DNA from: Singulisphaera sp045290345
Lineage (GTDB): Bacteria; Planctomycetota; Planctomycetia; Isosphaerales; Isosphaeraceae
Direction of reading: 5' to 3'
NCBI RefSeq assembly: GCF_045290345.1
Contig: NZ_CP155447.1
Span: forward strand, 7,750,001-7,814,000
Length of the DNA: 64,000 nt
In this document: piece by piece, positions 1 through 8,532 of the stretch
How positions within the stretch are numbered: the stretch's first letter is position 1
Layout of the letters: each line of letters starts with the position of its first letter
The notes under the pieces: model-generated
What the model was told of the DNA's origin: nothing
Databases searched by the model: none
The model's input: the letters and a program-made list of their open reading frames with translations, nothing else
Translations under genes and position numbers: made by a program

Positions 1-1052
1 TTCGCGGCGGCTTCCGAGTGGGGGAAGTCGCCCGGGGTGTGACCCAGCGAGGCGAAGCAGGTCTGCAAGTGGAGCGGGACCGGGTAGTAGATCTCGGTGC
101 CGATCCGACGCGCGGCGAGTTGCTCGCGGAGCGAGTCACGGACGGCCGAGGGGACCCGGATCACGAACTGGTTGTAGACGTGGAACCGGTCGGTCGACTC
201 GCTCGGCAGGCCGATCTCGCGGGTCGACTTTTGACCATCGAAGAGATTCTGGTAGCGTTCAGCGACCGTGCGCCGGCCTTCGGTCCAGGCGTCGAGGTGG
301 CGGAGTTTGACCCGGAGCACGGCGGCTTGGAGGGCGTCGAGCCGGGAGTTGAAGCCGACCTCGTGGTGATGGTACTTGGGTTCCATGCCGTGGACCCGGA
401 GCCGTGCGATCCGCTTGGCGAGTTCGGGGTCGTCGGTTGTGACCATCCCGGCGTCGCCGAATCCCCCCAGGTTCTTGGAGGGATAGAAGCTGAACGCGGC
501 GGCCGTGCCGAGTCCGCCGGTACGCCGCCCTTTGTACGATGCGCCGATGGCCTGGGCGGCGTCTTCGATGACCGCGAGCCCATGCTTCTTGGCGATCGCG
601 GTGATCGGGTCCATGTCGGCCGTCTGGCCGTAGAGGTGGACCGGGATGATGGCCTTGGTCCGGGGCGTGATCGCCGCTTCGATCAGGGCCGGGTCGATAT
701 TGTACGTGTCAGGGTCGATGTCGACGAAAACGGGCTTGGCCCCGGTCCGCCAGATCGCCCCGGCGGTCGCGAAGAACGAGTAAGGGGTCGTTACCACCTC
801 ATCGCCAGGGCCGACCTCCAGCGCCATCAAGGGCAGGAGCAGCGCGTCGGATCCGGAGGCGCAACCAATCCCGTGCCCGGACTCGCAGTAGCTGGCCACC
901 TCGGATTCGAGGCTGGAGACCTCGGGGCCGAGGATGAAATACTGGCTCTCGATCACGTCGCGGACCGCTCGCTCGATCTCGTCGCGAATGGTCTGATACT
1001 GCGCCTTCAGGTCGAGGGCGGGGACACTCAAGGACTCAATCGAGAGACTCAT
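1..1052 (-). CDS. DegT/DnrJ/EryC1-family aminotransferase, 3' end cut by window edge
   Basis: This is a PLP-dependent sugar aminotransferase of the DegT/DnrJ/EryC1/StrS family, whose members aminate keto-sugar nucleotides used for surface polysaccharides. About 350 codons are visible and the C-terminus runs off position 1. The cofactor lysine lies in the motif SFYPSKNLGGFGDAG (K193, near position 475). The N-terminal part has the typical start PALDLKAQY and the cofactor-binding stretch SGSDALLL. I chose the ATG at 1052 because GGAG lies 8 bases upstream; another ATG at 1058 sits too close to that site. The exact sugar substrate cannot be told from the sequence. No other sugar-nucleotide gene is visible next to it. 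Confidence 0.9.
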   Translation of the reverse strand, partial: MSLSIESLSVPALDLKAQYQTIRDEIERAVRDVIESQYFILGPEVSSLESEVASYCESGHGIGCASGSDALLLPLMALEVGPGDEVVTTPYSFFATAGAIWRTGAKPVFVDIDPDTYNIDPALIEAAITPRTKAIIPVHLYGQTADMDPITAIAKKHGLAVIEDAAQAIGASYKGRRTGGLGTAAAFSFYPSKNLGGFGDAGMVTTDDPELAKRIARLRVHGMEPKYHHHEVGFNSRLDALQAAVLRVKLRHLDAWTEGRRTVAERYQNLFDGQKSTREIGLPSESTDRFHVYNQFVIRVPSAVRDSLREQLAARRIGTEIYYPVPLHLQTCFASLGHTPGDFPHSEAAA

Positions 1053-1127
1053 CGCCATCACTCCTTTGAGGCCCCGGACCGTACCCGAGGCGGTTCTCCA
1101 TCCATGGAGAAAATCGGCCGACGCACG

Positions 1128-1637
1128 CTAGTCCTTCGGTCGATTTGTGTCAAGAGAGGCCATAATCGCGGGAGCTTCAGGAACTCCATGATGGCCCATC
1201 GGTTCGTAAAGCTTTGCCAGGTCATCGGATGAGGCGAAAGCGGGGGCTTCGTCATCACTGTCGAGTCGGGCGATCCGTTTGGCGACAAGCTGCTCCAGTA
1301 GCGGATCGGGGCCCAGCGCGGGGCCGAGACGGAATTCGACACCAGGATGGGCCTGCCTCAAGGCATCCCGGGCGGCGGTCAGGTCCCGAAGCAAGTGGAC
1401 GCCCGCCGAGAGAAAGTAGGGAATCATCAGGACCCTGGTGGCGCCTTGGGCCACACAGCGTCCGCCGCCATCGAGGATGTCGGGCTCGGCGAGTTCGAGG
1501 AAACAGGGTTCAACGATCGAATGCTCCCCCCCCTCCATGACCCGGGCCGCAAGCTGGTGGAGGTCATCATTGGCCGGCGCATGCCGGCTCCCGTGGGCGA
1601 TCAGGAGCACGGCGGTCAGGTCTGCGGTGGGCGCCAT
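1128..1637 (-). CDS. CbiX/SirB-like sirohydrochlorin chelatase family protein
   Basis: A protein of about 169 residues resembling the short CbiX/SirB chelatases, which insert cobalt or iron into sirohydrochlorin. The family signature LIAHGSRHAPAND is near the N-terminus, followed by CFLELAEPDI and VLMIPYFLSAGVH, which match the product-binding and second metal-ligand histidine regions. I used the ATG at 1637; a TTG at 1670 would add 11 residues but has no ribosome binding site, and the AGGA before 1637 is rather far away. The last 40 residues are not family-like. No other tetrapyrrole genes are nearby, so the true substrate is open. Confidence 0.75.
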   Translation of the reverse strand: MAPTADLTAVLLIAHGSRHAPANDDLHQLAARVMEGGEHSIVEPCFLELAEPDILDGGGRCVAQGATRVLMIPYFLSAGVHLLRDLTAARDALRQAHPGVEFRLGPALGPDPLLEQLVAKRIARLDSDDEAPAFASSDDLAKLYEPMGHHGVPEAPAIMASLDTNRPKD

Positions 1638-1783
1638 CAGTTCGGGCTCGTCGATCCTTCGCGAATTCAAACGGGAGGCGGCAAGGACTCGCGAGGAGTC
1701 CTGCCGCCTCCCATTCTAATCATGAGGTCCGCGCGACGATCAAGGTGGATCACCGTATCGCGATCAGAAATGTCCCTATGAGT

Positions 1784-3322
1784 TCAGTCGGGAGCGACGC
1801 CAGCCATTTTCGCTTTGGCCCGCAGCAAGGCATGCTCGTGAACCAGTTGGTCCATTTCCTTTTCCAGTGCCTTGATCAGTGCTTGCACTCGATAGTGCTT
1901 GGCGACCGTTGGTGCAGGCGAGTTGACTGGCACTGCGGACTGTGACTCTCCTGATGCCGTTCTCAGCTTTTCGTCAAACTTCTTCTCTGTGGGTCCCGTT
2001 TGCAAGCTCGTTTTCGTATTGGCGGCCGGATGTTGTAGGCCCGTGATCTGACGAAGTTGGCGGAGCCTGTCCGCGACCTCCGCGTGGACCTCATCGGTGT
2101 GACGGATGATGAGACTGATGCTCAGGAAGAATGGAGTGACAGAGCCAATCGGTCCTGTTTTGTTGAGCGGTTTTGGTTTCGTGGCCAACAAGTCCTGAGT
2201 CGGAATGTTCCAACTGCCAGGGGCGACGGATGATGTGAGAAGTTCGATCAGGGGCGCAAAGTCGGCTTTGGGCCGGTTACCCGAGGGGGGAGCCTTTTCG
2301 CTCCCGTTCACAGTCACGGTGGAGAGAAGGACCAGGTCGCCGACGTAGTAGGTCTTTGTGGAGGTTCTTGAATGCGACTCCCGATCGGTGGATTCGACCT
2401 GGTCCGCTTGCGGGGGCTTAGCCGGAACGGCCTCGCCAGGCGTGTCGTCCGGTGCTTGGACGGCGAGAGCCACGACACCGGTCATCACGAACCCGGCCAT
2501 GATCGCCACTGCGACAGCGGTTTTCAGCTTGGTCACCCACATAGCGCTCAGGACTCCTTCCATAAGCGCGGCCACCGGGACCGAGAGGAGCCCGGACTTT
2601 GCCGCTCGACCTGCCACGATTCGCATCGCGGTCTGGATTGTTTCTTCCGTCAAGACTCGGGGAATCGTCGCCGCAGTGGCCTGGCGCGAGGTCCCGATCA
2701 AGAAGCCGGTGGAGAGGCCGATACCCTTGCGTGTCAATCGATCCCGCAAGAGTAGACGAGCCCGAGCCATCCGGCTTCGCACGGTGCCGACCGGGCATCG
2801 GAGCTGTTCGGCGGCCATTTCGTGGGTCAGGCCCTGGAAATAGCAGAGGACGATCGGGGCCCTGAGCCGCTCGGGGAGTCGTGCGAGTTCGTCATGGAGC
2901 AGCGGCGGAACGTCGTGCCCGTCGAGGTCTCCCAAAGGGGCCTGAGGGTCCAGGTCCGCCCTGGTGTTCTCCCGCCTGGCGCGGAGGCCCCGGTTCGCCC
3001 TGGCCCGGATCGCCACGCGATAGGCGACCGAGTAGATCCAGGGTCCGAGCGAAGTCTCGAGCTGAATCGAGCCTGCCTTGCGGACGAGGATGAGGAGGGT
3101 CGCTTGAAACGCGTCCTCGACGTCGTCGCGGTCGTGGAGCAGGTTGCGGCAGACGGTCAGGACGAGTGGGCCATGCCGGGCGAGTAACGCCTCGAAGGCG
3201 GCTTCGTCACTTCGGGCGGCGAACCGCTCGAGGAGTTGACCGTCGGTCAAGCCGGCGAGGGTTCCGCCGTGGAAGATTCGCTGAATCTGCGGGAGGACCG
3301 CGCCGCCGAGTCCGTTCGCCAT
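1784..3322 (-). CDS. ECF sigma factor with long membrane-anchored C-terminal extension (copy 1)
   Basis: A 512-residue ECF RNA polymerase sigma factor. Region 2 spans about residues 42-110 (DVEDAFQATLLILVRKAG) and region 4 about 146-195 (LTHEMAAEQLRCPVGTVRSR). A linker is followed by one hydrophobic helix at about 268-289 (MAGFVMTGVVALAVQ) and a tail of some 220 residues without a recognised domain. Usual ECF factors are near 200 residues; the long anchored tail is common in planctomycetes and probably replaces a separate anti-sigma factor, which is inference. The first 250 residues are nearly identical to copy 2 (3633-5192), while the tails differ strongly. It is the last gene of a tandemly repeated module. 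Confidence 0.92.
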   Translation of the reverse strand: MANGLGGAVLPQIQRIFHGGTLAGLTDGQLLERFAARSDEAAFEALLARHGPLVLTVCRNLLHDRDDVEDAFQATLLILVRKAGSIQLETSLGPWIYSVAYRVAIRARANRGLRARRENTRADLDPQAPLGDLDGHDVPPLLHDELARLPERLRAPIVLCYFQGLTHEMAAEQLRCPVGTVRSRMARARLLLRDRLTRKGIGLSTGFLIGTSRQATAATIPRVLTEETIQTAMRIVAGRAAKSGLLSVPVAALMEGVLSAMWVTKLKTAVAVAIMAGFVMTGVVALAVQAPDDTPGEAVPAKPPQADQVESTDRESHSRTSTKTYYVGDLVLLSTVTVNGSEKAPPSGNRPKADFAPLIELLTSSVAPGSWNIPTQDLLATKPKPLNKTGPIGSVTPFFLSISLIIRHTDEVHAEVADRLRQLRQITGLQHPAANTKTSLQTGPTEKKFDEKLRTASGESQSAVPVNSPAPTVAKHYRVQALIKALEKEMDQLVHEHALLRAKAKMAGVAPD

Positions 3323-3632
3323 GGCCGCTGATACTCCGTTTGAGAAGGCTCTGACAACTCAGATAATGCGGCGAAGCCCGGTCTCAATCCCGTTTTTTTT
3401 GAAGATTCACTCATTGTGGGAACCAGTCGCCCACCCGGCCGTGGAACCCGGGGAGCAATTCACCCCCGTCGAATTCCTCGCTGGTCGTAAGAACATCGAG
3501 GACGCTGCCTTGATTCACTGTAACAAAGTACGATCCGCATTGGGTGCATCGCACGGGCGTTACGTCCTGACACGCATCGTGTGATTCCCGGAGCGTAGAG
3601 ATCTCGCGTCGTGACCTCCGCCCGGGTCGGTC
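3323..3632. other. Spacer between sigma copies 1 and 2
   Basis: The 310-base spacer holds the Uma2 remnant at 3411-3489 and, next to copy 1, the same leader that precedes sigma copy 2. I recognise nothing in the remaining 140 bases (3490-3632). Confidence 0.5.
3411..3489 (-). pseudogene. 3' remnant of a Uma2 nuclease gene
   Basis: Bases 3361-3490 match 5229-5358, which contain the 3' end of the intact Uma2 gene at 5281-5832. Read on the minus strand it encodes EEFDGGELLPGFHGRVGDWF followed by PQ and TGA, almost the same end as the intact copy. Homology stops near 3490. The remnant sits directly upstream of sigma copy 1, exactly where intact Uma2 genes sit before sigma copies 2 and 3, so it marks a module whose FG-GAP gene and most of Uma2 were deleted. 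Confidence 0.85.
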
Positions 3633-5192
3633 TTAGTAGACCAATCCGATCCACTGACTGAATGACTCGGCACGAGCCAAGTCTTCCAGTTGCTGAACTG
3701 TGTCCTGGGCTGACGTCTTTCCCGCTTTGGGATCAGGACGCAACCGGTCACGTTCACGTACGAGATCCTCGATTTCCTGTTCCAATTCCTCGATAAGTTT
3801 GCGAGCGCGTTCACCCCCCTTGATGGGGCTTGCCGCGGGAGGGTCACTCGGCGGGGGCATCACCATTTTCTTGGCGGTGCTGTTTGGCATGACGGTGTAG
3901 GCGTTTCGCTGATGCACCAAGTGACGCAACTGAAGGAGTCGAGCTGCGACCTCTTCATGGACTTGCGGGGTATGGCGGACGATGATACTGATACTCAGCG
4001 GGAACGGAGTGATCGAACCAATTGGCGTAATTTGCTCCGGAATTTTCGGTGTGATTTGCGCCTGGGATTCGATCGTTTTATAACGTGTGGATTGATCGTC
4101 CGCGATCGCATCGTTGATTTTCCAGGTGCCAGACGCTACTGTGGATGTAATCAAATCAATAACTGGGACCATGTTGGCGTTTTTATGGTCCTTTGTGCCG
4201 ATGATGTCACCGACGTAGTAGGTCCTAGGGTAGGTCTCTGACATCGAGTTTCGAGTGTTGGAGTCAGCCGGGGAAGTTTGCGGGCGCTTGGCCGGAACTG
4301 TCTCGTCAGGCTTATCATCCGGCGCTTGAACGGCGAGAGCTACGACGCCAGTCATAATGAACCCGGCCATGATCGCCAATGCGATGGCGGCCTTCAGTTT
4401 GGTCAACCACATTGTGCTCAGGACTCCTTCCATAAGTGCGGTCACCGGGACCGACAGGGCCCCGGACAGTGCCGCTCGACCTGCCGCGATTCGCATCGCG
4501 GTCTGGATTGTTTCTTCCGTCAAGACTCGGGGAATTGTCGCCGCAGTGGCCTGGCGCGAGGTCCCGATCAAGAAGCCGGCGGAGAGGCCGATACCCTTGC
4601 GCGTCAATCGATCCCGCAAGAGCCGACGAGCCCGAGCCATCCGGCTTCGCACGGTGCCGACCGGCCATCGGAGCTGTTCCGCGGCCATTTCGTGGGTCAG
4701 ACCCTGAAAATAGCAGAGGACGAGCGGGGCGCGGAGCCGCTCGGGAAGTCGTGCGAGTTCGTCGTGGAGCAGCGGCGAAATGTCATGCCCGTCGAGGTCT
4801 CGCAAAGGGGCCTGAGGGTCCAGGACCGGCACGGCGTTCTCTCGCCTGGCGCGGAGGCCCCGGTTCGCCCTGGCCCGGATCGCCACGCGATAGGCGACCG
4901 AGTAGATCCAGGGTCCGAGCGAAGTCTCGAGCTGAATCGAGCCTGCCTTGCGGACGAGGATGAGGAGGGTCGCTTGAAACGCGTCCTCGACGTCGTCGCG
5001 GTCGTGGAGCAGGTTGCGGCAGACGGTCAGGACGAGTGGGCCATGCCGGGCGAGTAACGCCTCAAAGGCGGCTTCGTCACTTCGGGCGGCGAACCGCTCG
5101 AGGAGTTGACCGTCGGTCAAGCCGGCGAGGGTTCCGCCGTGGAAGATTCGCTGAATCTGCGGGAGGACCGCGCCGCCGAGTCCGTTCGCCAT
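3633..5192 (-). CDS. ECF sigma factor with long membrane-anchored C-terminal extension (copy 2)
   Basis: A 519-residue paralogue of copy 1 with the same layout: region 2 at about 42-110, region 4 at about 146-195, a hydrophobic helix near 270-289 (MAGFIMTGVVALAVQ), then a tail of about 230 residues that ends in a charged, probably coiled segment (LIEELEQEIEDLVRERDRL). The N-terminal two thirds differ from copy 1 at only a few positions, but the tail is only loosely alike; both tails share a region around PIGSITPFPLSISIIVRHT. I chose the ATG at 5192; a GTG at 5204 is in frame but overlaps the GGAG. It lies 88 bases after the Uma2 gene and is probably co-transcribed with it. Confidence 0.92.
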   Translation of the reverse strand: MANGLGGAVLPQIQRIFHGGTLAGLTDGQLLERFAARSDEAAFEALLARHGPLVLTVCRNLLHDRDDVEDAFQATLLILVRKAGSIQLETSLGPWIYSVAYRVAIRARANRGLRARRENAVPVLDPQAPLRDLDGHDISPLLHDELARLPERLRAPLVLCYFQGLTHEMAAEQLRWPVGTVRSRMARARRLLRDRLTRKGIGLSAGFLIGTSRQATAATIPRVLTEETIQTAMRIAAGRAALSGALSVPVTALMEGVLSTMWLTKLKAAIALAIMAGFIMTGVVALAVQAPDDKPDETVPAKRPQTSPADSNTRNSMSETYPRTYYVGDIIGTKDHKNANMVPVIDLITSTVASGTWKINDAIADDQSTRYKTIESQAQITPKIPEQITPIGSITPFPLSISIIVRHTPQVHEEVAARLLQLRHLVHQRNAYTVMPNSTAKKMVMPPPSDPPAASPIKGGERARKLIEELEQEIEDLVRERDRLRPDPKAGKTSAQDTVQQLEDLARAESFSQWIGLVY

Positions 5193-5280
5193 GACCGCTG
5201 ACACTCCGTTTGAGAAGGCTCTGACAACTCAAATAATGCAGCGAAGGCCGGTCTCAATCCCGTTATTTCTGAAGATTCGC

Positions 5281-5832
5281 TCATTGCGGGAACCAGTCGC
5301 TCACCCGGCCGTGGAACCCAGGGAGCAATTCGCCCCCGTCGAATTCCTCGTCAGCCGTAAAAACGGTGAGTTCGCTCAGGGCGTGGTACACCGTGACGGT
5401 CCGTGTTCTCGGTTTCACGATCCAGACGGCCTTGGTTCCCGCACCAAGCCAGTCTGCTACTTTTTCGTCGACCTCCTCGACAGTGTCACCCGGCGAGACG
5501 ACCTCGACCGCCAGGTCTGGTGCGCCTGGCCAGAAGGCCTTGGGGAGGCCGGTTTGCGGGAGCCTCTCGCGGCGAACGAATGCGATGTCCGGGGCTCGTA
5601 CCGTGTCAGGATCGGTGGCGATCTTGAAGCCGGTCTCTGCCCCGACGACGACACCGAGTCGATGTTCCGTCACGAACTGGTCGAGGGGGCGAGCAATCCT
5701 CATGATAATGAATCCGTGCTCGAATCCCGCTGGTGACATCGATCTTAACTCTCCTCTCACCAGCTCATGTCGAACTCCGGTGTTCGGCATTTTCCAAAGT
5801 TCGTCCGCGGTTGTAGCGTGGGAAATGCTCAT
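5281..5832 (-). CDS. Uma2-family (DUF820) restriction-endonuclease-fold protein, copy 1
   Basis: A 183-residue Uma2/DUF820 protein, a family with a PD-(D/E)XK nuclease fold that is greatly expanded in planctomycetes and cyanobacteria and whose biological role is unknown. The fold signature is visible: PDIAF at 81-85, then APDLAVEVVSP with D106 and E110, and K124 in VDEKVADW. The start MSISHATT at 5832 lies 31 bases after the FG-GAP stop codon, and an identical 31-base spacing is found in the second module. All active-site positions are present, so the protein may be catalytically active. Confidence 0.9.
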   Translation of the reverse strand: MSISHATTADELWKMPNTGVRHELVRGELRSMSPAGFEHGFIIMRIARPLDQFVTEHRLGVVVGAETGFKIATDPDTVRAPDIAFVRRERLPQTGLPKAFWPGAPDLAVEVVSPGDTVEEVDEKVADWLGAGTKAVWIVKPRTRTVTVYHALSELTVFTADEEFDGGELLPGFHGRVSDWFPQ

Positions 5833-5863
5833 GATTGCCTCGGGCAAAGCTGTCGATGTTCGT

Positions 5864-7399
5864 TTAGTCTTTCTTGGGGCGATACCAGACGACGTTGTGA
5901 GTGGAACCGCCGACGGCGACGATGTCGGGAGTGCCGTCTCCGTCGAGATCACCGCCGCGAAGATCCTGGGCGGCGATGGCGGTATCGATGACGGTCCGGT
6001 TCCAGGTTTTGCCGTCGAAGTCATAGCCCAGCAGGCTGGTGCCCTGGCCGCGATAGCCGGCGAAGACCTCGTCGTCGCCGTCTCCATCCACGTCGGCCAC
6101 CCAGAGGGCGTGGCCATCTTTCAGAGTCGAGTCGATCAGGGTCCGGGGGCCGAACTTGGGGAAAAAGTTCAGTTCTGTCGGCACGGATTCGTAGATAGCG
6201 ACATCCGTTCCATGCCAGGGTTCGACCGTGGCCAGGAACTCGCGGCCATTCTTGAAGTGGCCCATGTGGACTTCGCTGGCACCGACCTTGGGGGCGTCGC
6301 CAGGCGCACCCGGGACGAGCGGATTTGTGGCGTAGAGCTCACCCCCACTAATCGCAGCGACGTAGGTGATGGTCACTCCGAGGTTGCTTGCCGCGACAAC
6401 GAAAGGAGGTAGGTTTGGCCGAATCACGGCGACTTCGATGGCATGGATCACCGGGACTCTGCCAATTTCACTTGCCAGTGAGGGTTCCTGCGGGGTTTTT
6501 CCCGGGTAGCCGAGCCGCGGCCTCGGATCGATTGGCTTTGATGACTGCGCTCCGCCACCCAATTCGCCCGTTTGGATTCCTCCTCCGCCCAAACCTCCTC
6601 CGCCACCCAATCCGCCACCGCCTCCAATGCCTCCGCCTGGGATCCCGCCACCGCCTAATCCACCTCCGCCGCCCAATCCGCCTCCGCCACCGTTGCGAGG
6701 AACCAGGTCTTTGGGCAAATAGACATTGAAGAGGGTCAGGTGCGCGGGTTCCTCGGCGAAGAGGGGCGGTTTGGCCGATGGGCCGAAGATAGGTGCAACA
6801 ACCAGCGCCGTGGATCTCATCAAGCGTACGTCTTTGGCAAGCTTTGGATCGGCGGGGGGTGATCCGAGGTGGGCGGAATTCTTGCCAATATAACCCTCTC
6901 TATGCATCCATCGAATTCGATGGATGCTGGGGACATCGGCGACCGGCACGAGCGCCCAGGGGTCGTCGAGCCCTTTGCCGGGGTGCGCCAGCAAGAGCTT
7001 TCCCTTAGTCGGCTGGTTCATGGAGAATTCGTAGCCGATGGCGATCTCGGCCTTGCCGTCGCCGTCAAGGTCGGCCGTGGCGGTGCTGATGATGCCGGGA
7101 GTCTGCTTCGGATTGGTGACGATCCGCTTCTTCCAGGTTGGGTTCTCATACCAGGCGCAGGTGCCGCCGCCGAGGGCGACGACGTCGGGTTTGCCGTCGC
7201 CGTTAACGTCGGCGACCTCGACCTGGTAGACGCCCGGGAAGTGGTCGTCGATGACGATCCGCTCGAATTGTGGAAGGGGGCGAGGGTCAGCGGCAACGCA
7301 GGGCACACCGCACCAAAGGCTGATGGGAAGCAGGAACGCGGCCACGGATCGAGACGAGAGTCGGGACCTGGTCGCGTTGATAAATCTACGGAGTTTCAC
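5864..7399 (-). CDS. Secreted FG-GAP/VCBS repeat protein with glycine-rich insert, copy 1
   Basis: A 511-residue exported protein starting at a GTG (7399) with AAAGG about 10 bases upstream, as in its paralogue. A signal peptide spans about residues 1-37 (LPISLWCGVPCVAA). FG-GAP-like calcium-binding repeats follow: VADVNGDGKPDVVALGGG, ADLDGDGKAEIAIGYEF, and near the C-terminus VADVDGDGDDEVFAGYRG and GDLDGDGTPDIVAVGGS, suggesting a beta-propeller. A glycine-rich stretch (about residues 237-283) interrupts the middle. The last 90 residues are identical to those of copy 2. Function is unknown; such proteins usually act outside the cytoplasm in binding or adhesion. Confidence 0.9.
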   Translation of the reverse strand: MKLRRFINATRSRLSSRSVAAFLLPISLWCGVPCVAADPRPLPQFERIVIDDHFPGVYQVEVADVNGDGKPDVVALGGGTCAWYENPTWKKRIVTNPKQTPGIISTATADLDGDGKAEIAIGYEFSMNQPTKGKLLLAHPGKGLDDPWALVPVADVPSIHRIRWMHREGYIGKNSAHLGSPPADPKLAKDVRLMRSTALVVAPIFGPSAKPPLFAEEPAHLTLFNVYLPKDLVPRNGGGGGLGGGGGLGGGGIPGGGIGGGGGLGGGGGLGGGGIQTGELGGGAQSSKPIDPRPRLGYPGKTPQEPSLASEIGRVPVIHAIEVAVIRPNLPPFVVAASNLGVTITYVAAISGGELYATNPLVPGAPGDAPKVGASEVHMGHFKNGREFLATVEPWHGTDVAIYESVPTELNFFPKFGPRTLIDSTLKDGHALWVADVDGDGDDEVFAGYRGQGTSLLGYDFDGKTWNRTVIDTAIAAQDLRGGDLDGDGTPDIVAVGGSTHNVVWYRPKKD

Positions 7400-7418
7400 A
7401 GGATGAGCCTTTTTGGTG

Positions 7419-7856
7419 TCAAGTAGTAAGCAGGGTTTGCGTTGGTTTATGGTTGCCCCGTCTGGCGGGGGCCTGAGGGTCCAGGTCCACCACGGCGTTC
7501 TCTCGCCTGGCGCGGAGGCTCCGGTTCGCCCTGGCCCGGATCGCCACGCGGTAGGCGACCGAGTAGATCCAGGGACCGAGCGAAGCCTCAAGCTGAATCG
7601 ACCCCGCCTTGCGAACGATGAGGATGAGGAGGGTCGCTTGAAACGCGTCCTCGACGTCGTCGCGGTCGCGGAGCAGGTTGCGGCAGACGGTCAGGACGAG
7701 GGGGCCATGCCGGGCGAGTAACGCCTCAAAGGCGGCTTCGTCATTGCGGGCGGCGAACCGCTCGAGGAGTTGACCGTCGGTCAGCCCGGTGAGGGTTCCG
7801 CCGTGGAAGATTCGCTGAATCTGCGGGAGGACCGCGCCGCCGAGTCCGTTCGCCAT
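7419..7856 (-). pseudogene. Truncated ECF sigma factor (copy 3), region 2 only
   Basis: The open frame encodes 145 residues and matches copies 1 and 2 through DLDPQAP, then switches near 7459 to an unrelated tail (ARRGNHKPTQTLLTT) and stops 19 bases before the FG-GAP copy 1 start. Only sigma region 2 remains; region 4, the membrane helix and the tail are gone. One extra codon is present in region 2 (LLILIVRKAG instead of LLILVRKAG). The breakpoint looks like a recombination joining sigma codon 130 to the leader of the next module. It is probably non-functional as a promoter-recognising factor. Confidence 0.9.
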
Positions 7857-7949
7857 GGCCGCTGACACTCCGTGCGAGAAGGCTCTGCCCACTCAGCTGA
7901 TGCGGCGAAGCCCGGTTTCAATCTCGGTTTCTGCGAATTCTCTTGAGGT

Positions 7950-8501
7950 TCAGGGGGCGAACACGTCGGACACGCGGTAGCGAAATCCGGGCAGCAGTTC
8001 ACCCCCGTCGATTTCGTCGTTGCCCGTGAGAACGACAACGACATTGGGGGCGCTGTAGACCGTGACGGTCTGCGCCTTTGGCTTCACGATCCAGACAGCC
8101 AGCGCCCCGGCGTTGAACCAGTCGGCGACCTTCTCGTCGACTTCCTCAACGGTGTCGCCCGGAGAAACTACCTCGACGGCCAGGTCAGGAGCGCCGGGCC
8201 AGAAGGCTTTTGGGAGGCCGGTTTTCGGGATCCGCTCCCGGCGGATGAATGCGACGTCGGGGGCACGCACCGTGTCAGGATCGTTCGATATCTTGAATCC
8301 GGTTTCCGCCCCGAAGACTTTGCCGAGTTGATGAGACTTGACGAATGGTTGGAGAGAACCCGTGATTTCGGCAATGATCGATCCATGCTCGCTTCCTGCT
8401 GGAGACATGGATCTTAGCTCTCCTCTCACCAATTCGTGACGCATGCCAGAGTTTGGCATTTTCCAAAGTTCATCCGCGGTTGTCGCCTGGGAAATGCTCA
8501 T
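7950..8501 (-). CDS. Uma2-family (DUF820) restriction-endonuclease-fold protein, copy 2
   Basis: A 183-residue paralogue of the gene at 5281-5832, of exactly the same length. PDVAFIRRERI, APDLAVEVVSP and VDEKVADW keep the PD-(D/E)XK residues. It lies 31 bases after FG-GAP copy 2 and 93 bases before the truncated sigma gene. The middle (about residues 38-70, SIIAEITGSLQPFVKSHQLG) differs from copy 1 while both ends are close, as expected for duplicates that diverge in the specificity region or are partly homogenised by gene conversion. Confidence 0.9.
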   Translation of the reverse strand: MSISQATTADELWKMPNSGMRHELVRGELRSMSPAGSEHGSIIAEITGSLQPFVKSHQLGKVFGAETGFKISNDPDTVRAPDVAFIRRERIPKTGLPKAFWPGAPDLAVEVVSPGDTVEEVDEKVADWFNAGALAVWIVKPKAQTVTVYSAPNVVVVLTGNDEIDGGELLPGFRYRVSDVFAP

Positions 8502-8532
8502 GATTGCCTCGGGCAAAGCTGTCGATGTTCGA

